DNA of 5,970 nucleotides, taken from the NCBI GenBank assembly GCA_023396665.1, contig JAEWVL010000329.1:1-5970 (forward strand), written 5' to 3'. This DNA comes from Spirochaetota bacterium. GTDB taxonomy: Bacteria; Spirochaetota; UBA4802; JAFGJZ01. The position numbers and the translations under genes were made by a program. Position 1 is the first letter of the stretch; every line of letters starts with the position of its first letter. Under the pieces are notes generated by a model. It was not told the origin of the DNA, ran no database searches, and saw only the letters and a list, made by a program, of their open reading frames with translations. Shown piece after piece: positions 1 to 5,970 of the stretch.

Positions 1-371
1 ATTTCGCAAACATGCCCGAAGAAAAGACCGATGAACTGGATCACAGCTACAGCATGAAAGTCGAATATCTTACCGATGTTCCCCCGCTACATTCTCTGTT
101 TTCACGACTTTACAAGCTGCAGGACCACCCGATGCTGACACTCTCGTACGAGTTTCTCTTTAACAGGTATGATTACGAATACAGCGTATCCCCCGAACCC
201 TACGACATGCATCTGCTTGCGGCCGATCTTGACATAGACATTCACAGGAATATTCGGGGGGGATTGACATCACGATGGGCATTCGAGAAGATCAGAAACA
301 GGGAAACCGCTAACGTCTACAAGGAAATTTTCTCATACGAATTGCTTTTCGCAATGACACTTTTGTATTGA
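1..371 (+). CDS. Unrecognised protein, C-terminal part (5' truncated by the window edge)
   Basis: The reading frame is open from position 3 to a TGA at 369-371. An ATG at 12 would give 119 residues, but the eleven bases before it hold no Shine-Dalgarno sequence and the frame stays open to the left edge. I therefore read this as the tail of a longer gene rather than a complete small one. The visible part is soluble-looking, with no transmembrane helix or signal peptide, and is rich in Tyr, Asp, Glu and Leu. It has an acidic stretch (AADLDIDIH) followed by a basic one (GGLTSRWAFEKIRNRE) and ends in a hydrophobic, aromatic tail (FSYELLFAMTLLY). I do not recognise a family. A run of seven G at 256-262 lies in the frame; a slip there would meet stop codons soon after. 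The gene is followed by a 227-nt spacer with candidate promoters, so it is probably not in one operon with the cyclase. Confidence 0.6.
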   Translation, partial: FANMPEEKTDELDHSYSMKVEYLTDVPPLHSLFSRLYKLQDHPMLTLSYEFLFNRYDYEYSVSPEPYDMHLLAADLDIDIHRNIRGGLTSRWAFEKIRNRETANVYKEIFSYELLFAMTLLY

Positions 372-392
372 TAACAGCGAACATCGTATAAT
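363..392 (+). promoter_or_regulatory. Candidate sigma70-type promoter with a perfect -10 box
   Basis: A consensus -10 hexamer TATAAT lies at 387-392, just after the stop codon of the first gene. The -35 partner at 18 nt spacing, TTGTAT at 363-368, matches only 3 of 6 positions. Transcription from here would start near 399 and leave a leader of about 200 nt before the cyclase start at 599. There is no extended -10 TG motif. The perfect -10 makes it worth listing, but the -35 is poor. Confidence 0.3.
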
Positions 393-466
393 TACAGCCC
401 GCATCGAAACAGCCTCGTTTTCATGGAAAGTTCCGTCCGGGCGGTTTACAACTTGTCTTATTTATC

Positions 467-496
467 TTGACGCAATGTATTTTTTATGAGTATTTA
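467..496 (+). promoter_or_regulatory. Candidate second promoter upstream of the diguanylate cyclase
   Basis: TTGACG at 467-472 matches the -35 consensus at 5 of 6 positions. At 18 nt spacing, TATTTA at 491-496 is a weak -10 (3 of 6), inside an AT-rich stretch (476-500). Transcription would start near 503, about 95 nt before the cyclase start. Here the -35 is good and the -10 poor, the reverse of the candidate at 363-392, so neither can be preferred by reading alone. If this one is used, the small ORF that starts at 486 would not be fully transcribed. Confidence 0.3.
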
Positions 497-602
497 TTCA
501 TCACAGATTCATAAACGGCGCTCTTTTCCGCAGAATAAACAGCCGCAATACGAAAAAATCAGGCAAAGTACCGTTCGCAAAGGCCGAATCGGAGCACTAT
601 GA
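486..602 (+). CDS. Doubtful 38-codon basic ORF overlapping the cyclase start
   Basis: An ATG at 486 opens 38 codons ending in TGA at 600-602, which overlaps the cyclase start codon as ATGA (599-602). That arrangement is typical of translational coupling. The predicted peptide is strongly basic: nine Lys or Arg against one Glu, including the cluster HKRR. No Shine-Dalgarno sequence precedes its ATG (the preceding bases are almost all T), and the peptide resembles nothing I know. It is listed because of the exact overlap, but chance is the more likely explanation. Confidence 0.15.
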   Translation: MSIYSSQIHKRRSFPQNKQPQYEKIRQSTVRKGRIGAL

Positions 603-1795
603 AGAAAATCACCGATACCACGTTGTTCAATCGTATCAGATCCCTGTTTGACAGCGGTTTTATTGTGCCGAAAGCCTACGCCGACGGCTTTTCCCAAAAA
701 CGATTCAGGGACAACTGTCGCCGCACCCTCTACGTTTCCGTTTTTCTGTTTTTCGAACAGCTGCTTTACGCCCTGTTCGTTTTCGGCGCCGACACATTCG
801 TAAGAAATATTTTTCTCTTCAGTTCTCTGGCAATGCTCGTCTTCGCCCTCATCGCCTTTCGTATGAAAAAAAAGCCGCCGCGAAAAATCATGCTTATACA
901 TCGGGTCTTTTCCATCGCTCTCGCTTTCTTCGGCATGGCTGTCGCATTACGGAGATTTTTTGCGACCCCTATGAACGATTTTTATCTTCCGACGGTCTAT
1001 ATCGCCGTTCTCTACGGCGTTGCGGTTATATTTTTTCTCTCTATCGTCGAAGGCCTTGTCTTTTATATGCTGATAGCCGGCGTCACAATAGCGCTTGTAC
1101 CGCTGTTTCACGAACAAAGCGGCTCCAGCGTCTACATCGCCGACATCGTCTCCAATACGCTTATCGCATGGCTCATATCACTGATGAATTACCGCAACTA
1201 TCTTAACAATTACAGCAAGGGCCGAATAATATCGGAAAAAAACGCCGAGCTGGCGGAGAGTAACGATCGCATCACCTACATGAACAAGCGCCTGCTGGAA
1301 ATATCAGAAAAAGATCCGCTGACAAAACTCAACAACAGAAGAAAACTCGACTCAATTCTGCATCTCGAAAACGAACGAGCCCGCCGTCACGGAACGGTGT
1401 ATTCGGTAATAATTCTTGATCTTGATTTGTTTAAGGACATCAACGATTCTCACGGACATGCGGCGGGAGATGAGACGCTAAAACATCTGGCGCTCATTCT
1501 CAACGAGACACTGCGCAGTATCGACGACTGCGGCAGATGGGGCGGCGAGGAGTTTATCATCGTCTGCAAGGAAACAAGATTGCACGAAGCCGCCCTTCTC
1601 GCCGAGCGGCTTCGCACGGTGATACACGAAACACCATTCGCCAGCGCGGGTACGATCAGTGCCAGTTTTGGCGTGGCCTCCAGCGAAGAGCTTTGCGATG
1701 TCGACGGGGTGTTGCGAATGGCGGATGAACGTCTCTACATCGCGAAAAGAAAGGGCCGAAACTGCGTTATCAGCACCGGATCAAAAAAGGAGTGA
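599..1795 (+). CDS. Membrane-bound diguanylate cyclase (GGDEF domain)
   Basis: This 398-residue protein most likely makes cyclic di-GMP from two GTP at the inner face of the cytoplasmic membrane. Residues 1-41 are a polar cytoplasmic lead. About six hydrophobic helices follow, near 44-63, 68-87, 97-117, 130-149, 152-170 and 178-196. A charged, probably coiled-coil linker (about 199-236) leads to the GGDEF domain (239-395). The domain opens with DPLTKLNNRR (239-248). The metal and GTP residues expected from the PleD structure are present at matching spacing: D274, N282, D291 and E317. The signature is GGEEF (315-319), an active variant. An RxxD inhibitory site (R306, D309) sits exactly five residues before it, so product feedback inhibition is expected. 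The six-helix input domain resembles the MASE type in layout, but I cannot assign it to a named family, so the signal is unknown. The start at 599 is the first in-frame ATG and has a short GGAG at 591-594. No clear terminator follows. Confidence 0.93.
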   Translation: MKKITDTTLFNRIRSLFDSGFIVPKAYADGFSQKRFRDNCRRTLYVSVFLFFEQLLYALFVFGADTFVRNIFLFSSLAMLVFALIAFRMKKKPPRKIMLIHRVFSIALAFFGMAVALRRFFATPMNDFYLPTVYIAVLYGVAVIFFLSIVEGLVFYMLIAGVTIALVPLFHEQSGSSVYIADIVSNTLIAWLISLMNYRNYLNNYSKGRIISEKNAELAESNDRITYMNKRLLEISEKDPLTKLNNRRKLDSILHLENERARRHGTVYSVIILDLDLFKDINDSHGHAAGDETLKHLALILNETLRSIDDCGRWGGEEFIIVCKETRLHEAALLAERLRTVIHETPFASAGTISASFGVASSEELCDVDGVLRMADERLYIAKRKGRNCVISTGSKKE

Positions 1796-1803
1796 GCTCG
1801 CGA

Positions 1804-1832
1804 TTGAAAATTTCGGTGTTTTGCCCTATACT
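1804..1832 (+). promoter_or_regulatory. Strong sigma70-type promoter for the acetyltransferase-transporter unit
   Basis: TTGAAA at 1804-1809 (5 of 6 to consensus) is followed after exactly 17 nt by TATACT at 1827-1832 (5 of 6). This is the best housekeeping promoter in the window. It begins nine bases after the cyclase stop codon. Transcription would start near 1839, giving a leader of about 135 nt before the acetyltransferase start at 1975. Confidence 0.6.
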
Positions 1833-1837
1833 GTATA
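1827..1837. promoter_or_regulatory. Operator-like palindrome covering the -10 box
   Basis: TATACTGTATA is a perfect inverted repeat (5-bp arms TATAC and GTATA around one T). It is flanked by GCCC on the left (1823-1826) and, after one unpaired C, by GGGGGC on the right, which extends the dyad imperfectly. Its left arm and centre are the -10 box of the promoter at 1804-1832. A repressor bound here would block RNA polymerase. The regulator cannot be named, and no regulator gene lies in the window. An 11-bp AT-rich palindrome can also arise by chance. Confidence 0.35.
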
Positions 1838-1879
1838 CGGGGGCACTTGAACGAAGGTTGTTTCACCGCGCTTGTATTT

Positions 1880-1912
1880 CCGGCGCACCCGAACAGGTAA
1901 AACCAGCGCCGG
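1880..1912 (+). other. Hairpin in the presumed 5' leader of the acetyltransferase gene
   Basis: CCGGCGC (1880-1886) pairs perfectly with GCGCCGG (1906-1912) across a 19-nt loop. Inside the loop, ACC (1887-1889) can pair with GGT (1896-1898), which extends the structure with a bulge. No run of T follows, so it is not a standard intrinsic terminator. It lies after the promoter at 1804-1832, so it would be part of the leader RNA. It could affect leader stability or translation, or mark a weak end for readthrough from the cyclase gene. Confidence 0.3.
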
Positions 1913-1974
1913 TTAGCTGAAAACATTCAATGCTCATAAGCCAAGCCCATAGATACGAACGCAAGGTATAACTC

Positions 1975-2883
1975 ATGATTTCGCAGATTCAAGCGGCAAA
2001 CCCGGACACTCTGAAAAGACTGACCCGTTTCTTTTCGGCATACGCTCACAATATCGGCAGTTCCGAAAAAGTCGCGGCGCGTATCAACGCGCTGTATTCG
2101 AGCGGACGCGATGAATTTTACGCACTCTGTGAAGCAGAACAGATTCTTGCACTTGTACATCTTCGCAGCCGCACGAATCTTGATCATTTCAGCGCATACA
2201 CAGAGCTTGTCGCGATATTCATTCATCCCTCCTGTGAGCTGGAAGCCCTGGCCCCCCTCGTCATCGCTGATATCACGGCACTGGCAAAGCAACGAGGATC
2301 CTGCGGTTTGTGGATCGCCTTTCCGCAAACAGACCCTTCAGTACAGGAGCGCCTCTTCATCAATAACGGCATTGCGGCGAACGGCGTTCTGCTTGCAAAA
2401 GAGCTGGACGCATCCTGTATCCCCCCGGCCTCTGAAAAAGGCTCCCGGCTTACGATCAGACCGGCCCGCCATGAAGATGCGGACATACTCGCGCGTCTCA
2501 TGCTCAATCTCGATACCCCCGGAATAAGCCCGGGGGATCTCTGCCGACAAATGGACTCGATCGGCAGCTACGATAGCGACGCGTTTATCGTCTGTGAAGA
2601 CGAAGGCGAGCCCTGCGGACTCTGTTATTACAGGGATCGCTATGATTTTCTTTCGGACGAGACCTTCGGAGAAATCGTGCTGCTTTCGGTGGATGCGAAC
2701 AAACAAGGCAGGGGCATCGGGAAAGCGCTGCTGCAGCACGGAGAAAGACTTGCTTTTCAGCGAAAATGCCGTCAAATGTGGATTTGCAGCGGCAACAACG
2801 AAAGGGAATTCGATTCGCATACCTTTTACTCATATCTCGGATACAGGCAAATCGGCCACAAACTTGAACACATTTTTAGATAA
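1975..2883 (+). CDS. Probable tandem-domain GNAT family N-acetyltransferase
   Basis: This is a 302-residue soluble protein, about twice the length of a single GNAT domain. The C-terminal half (about 158-302) is a clear GNAT fold. It has an opening strand RLTIRPARHEDAD (158-170), then motif A with strand EIVLLSVD (233-240) and the acetyl-CoA pyrophosphate loop QGRGIG (244-249, the QxxGxG signature), a helix to about residue 262, and a closing FYSYLGYRQIG segment (284-294). Y285 is a candidate general acid by position. The N-terminal half (about 1-145) has a similar strand-helix pattern, including ELVAIFIHPS (77-86) followed by a helix, but lacks QxxGxG. It looks like a degenerate second GNAT domain. 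The acceptor substrate (small amine, amino acid or protein) cannot be told. AAGG at 1963-1966, seven bases before the ATG, supports the start. The next gene follows after 78 nt without a convincing promoter, so the two are probably co-transcribed. Confidence 0.82.
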   Translation: MISQIQAANPDTLKRLTRFFSAYAHNIGSSEKVAARINALYSSGRDEFYALCEAEQILALVHLRSRTNLDHFSAYTELVAIFIHPSCELEALAPLVIADITALAKQRGSCGLWIAFPQTDPSVQERLFINNGIAANGVLLAKELDASCIPPASEKGSRLTIRPARHEDADILARLMLNLDTPGISPGDLCRQMDSIGSYDSDAFIVCEDEGEPCGLCYYRDRYDFLSDETFGEIVLLSVDANKQGRGIGKALLQHGERLAFQRKCRQMWICSGNNEREFDSHTFYSYLGYRQIGHKLEHIFR

Positions 2884-2949
2884 CGGAATACATCAGCGGG
2901 CTGTTGACTGTTCACAATCAAACGCGGCAGGGACCGATCCAGGCAGCCC

Positions 2950-2955
2950 AGGAGG
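2950..2955 (+). promoter_or_regulatory. Consensus ribosome binding site fixing the start at 2962
   Basis: A full AGGAGG lies six bases before the ATG at 2962. It is the best Shine-Dalgarno sequence in the window and fixes the start of the long fusion gene, just ahead of a typical MKKKLILAALI membrane-entry sequence. Confidence 0.85.
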
Positions 2956-2961
2956 AACAAC

Positions 2962-5900
2962 ATGAAGAAAAAACTGATACTCGCCGCATTGATCACGGTT
3001 TTTGCCGGCGCAATGTACTATCTCTCAGGTGATATCAAATTTTTCACCCGAAACCCCTTTGAGCGCAGTCTGTACTTCGAAGTACCATCCTTTGTCAGTG
3101 TCGACGAAGCGAATAACGCCTACATAATCGACAAGGGTATGCGCAGAATTGTCAAGGTAGACTCAGGCGGCACCGCCCTTTTCAGTATCGAAGGGGGCAA
3201 GCGCGGCGAGGGAAACTTCTATTACGCAAAGGAACTGAGCGTTGACGCACAGGGAAACATGTATGTCGTTAACACACAGCTCGACAAAAAGGGAATTTTC
3301 ACCACTACCGAGCAGATACTCCGCTATGATGCGCGTGGAAAATACGAAAAAACCGTTTTTTCCACCGGTTACGAAGACGACAACGAGAAACGCGACTGGA
3401 CGCTCATCAGAAAAGGGCGCATATGCGGAATAAAGGCGAACGAGGCGGGGATATTCTGGTTCGTTCTGACAAAAGACGGAATTGACGTACACACCCTGAG
3501 CGATAACCGGGACACAGTGCTGTACAGGTATCCGCTGCAGGACGCACACATCTATGTCTCTGACGCGGCGATTTTCGACAAAAGCCGCTTCGCCTATTCA
3601 ACCAAAAAAGGTGAGATCGTTGAATGCGATATGCACAAGGGCGGCAGCACAACCCGTATCGGGCACTCACCTGTCAGTGAAGAAGATGCGCTTTCGCCCG
3701 AAAGCCCGGACGCAGAATCGCCGGCCATGATACCCTGGGAAATCGGATATGACGCAAAGGGCAACCTGTACTTTTCAGATCTGCAGGGACGCGACATCAA
3801 GATGCTCACGACGGGCGGCGAAACGGTTTCGGTACTGTCGCGCACCACACTCGCCGGGAAGGGCCACGAACTCGGTCATTTTATTTTCTATACTTTAGAC
3901 GCTATCGCGGGCGGTTCTTTCGCAACAGTCGTCGGTTACAGCGTTGTCGACTCGGGCGAAACGCCGTTTCTGAATTTTGACAGTCTGGTGGTCGCCGCGC
4001 GCGCGTCGGGCGAGATCATCCATTACTTTTCCTCGGCGGCAATTCCGCTGAAGACGACTCTGCTCTATCTGGCGAAATGGCTCTTCGCGGCGCTCAGCCT
4101 TGTACTTTTTATGTGCATCATCGATTTTACCTACCGCGAAATACTCAACAGGCGCCTGACCCCGGTCATGATACAGGTGCTGAGCATTCTGTTCATCATC
4201 TCGGTTTCTTCCATCGTTGTGGGCAATATGGCACTGAAGAACTTTACCGAACGCTATCAGACCGACACTCTCAACAAAATCGCGCAGATGGTACAGACAT
4301 TCTCGAGGGTGCTCGACACCGACAAACTCGAACGCATCAATTCGCTTGAACACTTCATGAACGACGACTACCTCGCCATACGCGATCAGGCGCATGCGGC
4401 GCTCAACTACAACCGTGACGAATGGAACGAAGGCTACTATGTGGCGCTGTACAAGGTTCGTGATAACAATGTGTATTCTATCATGTACTACAACGACCAG
4501 GTCGGCCAGTATCCCTTCGTCGACTACATGGATACGGGCTCGTACTTCTACCAGATATACAACGAGGGCAAGACGCTCACCGACAGAATCTCGAGCTTCG
4601 AGGGCGACTACCTTTACGGCATGGGGCCTGTCTATAACAAAGAAGGCAAGATCATCGCAATCATTGAAGTCGGTACCGACATGTACGGCTTCATGGAAGA
4701 AAACCTCAAACTCGTCAAGAGCCTCTTCGTTGAAACGCTCACCATGCTCGTCATCCTGATACTTGTGCTCATCGAAATCTCCTTTTTCGGCAACGTGCTG
4801 CGCCGCATGCGCGAATCAAACGAAGCGAGCCTTTCCGCTCACGAAGCCGCTTTCAGCACCATCGAGATGATCCGCCCCCTCAGCTTTATCATTTCAATCG
4901 CGATATTCAGCTCGATGGCCTTTATTCCCACCATGATGAACCGCATATACGAACCGCTGTTTTCATTGCCCAAAAATGTCGTGCTGGGTCTGCCCATTGC
5001 CGCAGAAATGTTTTTCGGCGGCGGGGGGATACTGATCGCTTCGAACCTGCTCGACAGGGCCGGATGGAAAAAAATGCTCTATACCGGCTTTCTCGTACTG
5101 GGAGCCGGCCTTGTCTTATCGGGTCTCGCCGACAAGGCGCTCGTGCTCATCATCGCGCGTTCCGTCGCGGGTTTCGGCAGCGGCTTTATTCTGATGGGAC
5201 TTCGCGGCTTTGTGAACACCGCTCCCGACTTTGAAGCGCGCACACAGTTTTACGCCCAGCTCAACTCGGGCACGATCGCCGGACTCAATGTCGGCGTCAT
5301 CATCGGCGCGCTCATCGCCGATAACTTCGGCTACGCGACCGTTTTCTTTCTGATGGTGATCATCATCGCGATTTCATATCTGTTCTGTCTGAAATTCATC
5401 AAGGGACGCGCGCAGAAAGACATGACCGTGATTTCGAAAGCGGCATCTATCTCGACACTGCGTTTTTTCTTCGACAGAAAAGTCTTCGCCTATTTCATGT
5501 TCATCGTACTGCCGACCTGTGTCGCGCTTTCCTTTCTCAATTACATGTTTCCGGTCTATGCCGAAACGATCGGTATTTCAACATCTGATGTCGGCCGCGG
5601 TTTCATTCTCAACGGACTTATCGTCATCTACCTCGGGCCGCCCCTGAGCAAGTACTTCTCGAAACTGTTCGGCGCGAAACATTCGTCTTTCATATCGGTC
5701 GCTCTGCTCGGCTTGTCTCTGATCGTATTCGGTCTTTTCCCCAACATGGCGGGAGCCTTCACCACAGTTGCTCTCATCGGTCTGGCGATGAGCTTCGGCG
5801 CTTCATTGCAGAACGATTATTTTCTCAGATTCTACAAGGTTACCGATTACGGCGAGGGGCGCTCTGTCGGCGTGTATGAGATTTTCGGCAAGTGCGGCGA

Positions 5901-5970
5901 CATGGCCGGCCCGCTCATCTTCGGCGCGGCCACCGTCGCGAGCGTAAGCGGCGGCGTTATCGGCGTAGGT
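2962..5970 (+). CDS. Beta-propeller / Cache-like sensor / MFS transporter fusion (3' truncated by the window edge)
   Basis: One frame runs 1003 codons without a stop to the right edge. Residues 4-21 form a signal peptide or anchor without a lipobox Cys. Residues about 34-360 hold repeated NHL-like blades, for example VDEANNAYIIDKGMRRIVKV (47-66), VDAQGNMYVVN (94-104) and YDAKGNLYFSDLQGRDIKML (262-281), suggesting a propeller of about six blades outside the membrane. Helices at about 367-387 and 402-422 follow. An external domain (about 423-588) ends in GPVYNKEGKIIAIIEVGTDM, a typical Cache or PAS-like strand pair. A helix near 590-610 with RRMR after it leads, by a cytoplasmic linker of about 27 residues, to an MFS transporter from about 637. 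The MFS part has a motif-A-like loop ASNLLDRAGWKKM (693-705), a motif-B-like R733 (ARSVAGFGSG), a Gly-rich fifth helix (GTIAGLNVGVIIG, 770-782), and eleven helices up to 995. Helix 12 and any further domain lie outside the window. The positive-inside pattern agrees with this topology. The transported substrate and the ligands are unknown. Confidence 0.85.
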   Translation, partial: MKKKLILAALITVFAGAMYYLSGDIKFFTRNPFERSLYFEVPSFVSVDEANNAYIIDKGMRRIVKVDSGGTALFSIEGGKRGEGNFYYAKELSVDAQGNMYVVNTQLDKKGIFTTTEQILRYDARGKYEKTVFSTGYEDDNEKRDWTLIRKGRICGIKANEAGIFWFVLTKDGIDVHTLSDNRDTVLYRYPLQDAHIYVSDAAIFDKSRFAYSTKKGEIVECDMHKGGSTTRIGHSPVSEEDALSPESPDAESPAMIPWEIGYDAKGNLYFSDLQGRDIKMLTTGGETVSVLSRTTLAGKGHELGHFIFYTLDAIAGGSFATVVGYSVVDSGETPFLNFDSLVVAARASGEIIHYFSSAAIPLKTTLLYLAKWLFAALSLVLFMCIIDFTYREILNRRLTPVMIQVLSILFIISVSSIVVGNMALKNFTERYQTDTLNKIAQMVQTFSRVLDTDKLERINSLEHFMNDDYLAIRDQAHAALNYNRDEWNEGYYVALYKVRDNNVYSIMYYNDQVGQYPFVDYMDTGSYFYQIYNEGKTLTDRISSFEGDYLYGMGPVYNKEGKIIAIIEVGTDMYGFMEENLKLVKSLFVETLTMLVILILVLIEISFFGNVLRRMRESNEASLSAHEAAFSTIEMIRPLSFIISIAIFSSMAFIPTMMNRIYEPLFSLPKNVVLGLPIAAEMFFGGGGILIASNLLDRAGWKKMLYTGFLVLGAGLVLSGLADKALVLIIARSVAGFGSGFILMGLRGFVNTAPDFEARTQFYAQLNSGTIAGLNVGVIIGALIADNFGYATVFFLMVIIIAISYLFCLKFIKGRAQKDMTVISKAASISTLRFFFDRKVFAYFMFIVLPTCVALSFLNYMFPVYAETIGISTSDVGRGFILNGLIVIYLGPPLSKYFSKLFGAKHSSFISVALLGLSLIVFGLFPNMAGAFTTVALIGLAMSFGASLQNDYFLRFYKVTDYGEGRSVGVYEIFGKCGDMAGPLIFGAATVASVSGGVIGVG

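Noticed and set aside
509..901. Antisense ORF of 130 codons opposite the start of the cyclase gene
   Set aside because: It lies opposite a well-supported membrane coding region, has no recognisable motif, and is what GC-biased third positions produce by chance.
1930..1971. 13-codon ORF just before the acetyltransferase start, considered as a leader peptide
   Set aside because: No Shine-Dalgarno sequence and no run of a regulatory amino acid, and this short an ORF is expected by chance.
1927..2328. Antisense ORF of 133 codons over the promoter side and N-terminus of the acetyltransferase
   Set aside because: No family match and it conflicts with the GNAT gene, which has a ribosome binding site and recognisable domains.
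2111..2527. Same-strand overlapping ORF of 138 codons inside the acetyltransferase gene
   Set aside because: Different frame fully inside a gene with clear GNAT motifs, and its translation shows no domain.
2338..2820. Antisense ORF of 160 codons opposite the GNAT domain
   Set aside because: Composition looks like the reverse complement of the GNAT gene (the acetyl-CoA loop lies opposite); no start signal or motif.
2904..2932. TTGACT considered as a -35 box for a separate promoter of the fusion gene
   Set aside because: At 16-18 nt spacing the sequence is GC-rich (GCGGCAGGG region) with nothing like a -10 box.
2898..2949. Inverted repeat GGGCTG/CAGCCC between the acetyltransferase and fusion genes, considered as a terminator
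   Set aside because: Only 6 bp with a 40-nt loop and no T run, and the right arm abuts the ribosome binding site of the next gene.
3895..4395. Antisense ORF of 166 codons opposite the middle of the fusion gene
   Set aside because: Highly charged low-information sequence opposite membrane and linker regions of a continuous, well-supported gene.
599..5970. A defence island, mobile element or CRISPR array
   Set aside because: No direct-repeat array, no transposase or integrase, no terminal inverted repeats, and even composition across the genes.

Overview
The window reads as an ordinary bacterial chromosome segment of roughly 50% GC. All supported genes lie on the + strand. The organism cannot be named from the sequence. 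A diguanylate cyclase, plus a fusion protein that places a large beta-propeller outside the membrane, fits a motile environmental or host-associated bacterium. A spirochaete-like or other diderm source is possible, but this is a weak guess.

Layout: (1) About 3-371 is the 3' end of an unrecognised gene that enters from the left edge. (2) 372-598 is a non-coding spacer with two weak-to-moderate candidate promoters and a doubtful 38-codon ORF whose stop overlaps the next start. (3) 599-1795 encodes a membrane diguanylate cyclase: about six transmembrane helices, a coiled-coil linker, and a GGDEF domain with an intact active site (GGEEF) and inhibitory site (RxxD). (4) 1796-1974 is a spacer with the best promoter of the window (TTGAAA, 17 nt, TATACT), whose -10 box is part of an 11-bp perfect palindrome, followed by a hairpin in the presumed 5' UTR. 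(5) 1975-2883 encodes a probable two-domain GNAT acetyltransferase; the second domain has the acetyl-CoA loop and the first looks degenerate. (6) From 2962 to the right edge runs one uninterrupted frame of 1003 codons with a very good ribosome binding site.

That last gene is the most interesting object here. Its order is: N-terminal membrane anchor or signal, extracytoplasmic NHL-like beta-propeller, two transmembrane helices, extracytoplasmic Cache-like sensor domain, one transmembrane helix, and a Major Facilitator Superfamily transporter of which 11 helices are visible before the window ends. It looks like a transporter permanently fused to two external sensing or binding modules.

The acetyltransferase and the fusion gene are 78 nt apart with no convincing promoter or terminator between them, so they probably form one transcription unit under the palindrome-associated promoter. 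The cyclase gene immediately upstream has no clear terminator and may read through, but nothing in the sequence directly ties cyclic di-GMP to the transporter.
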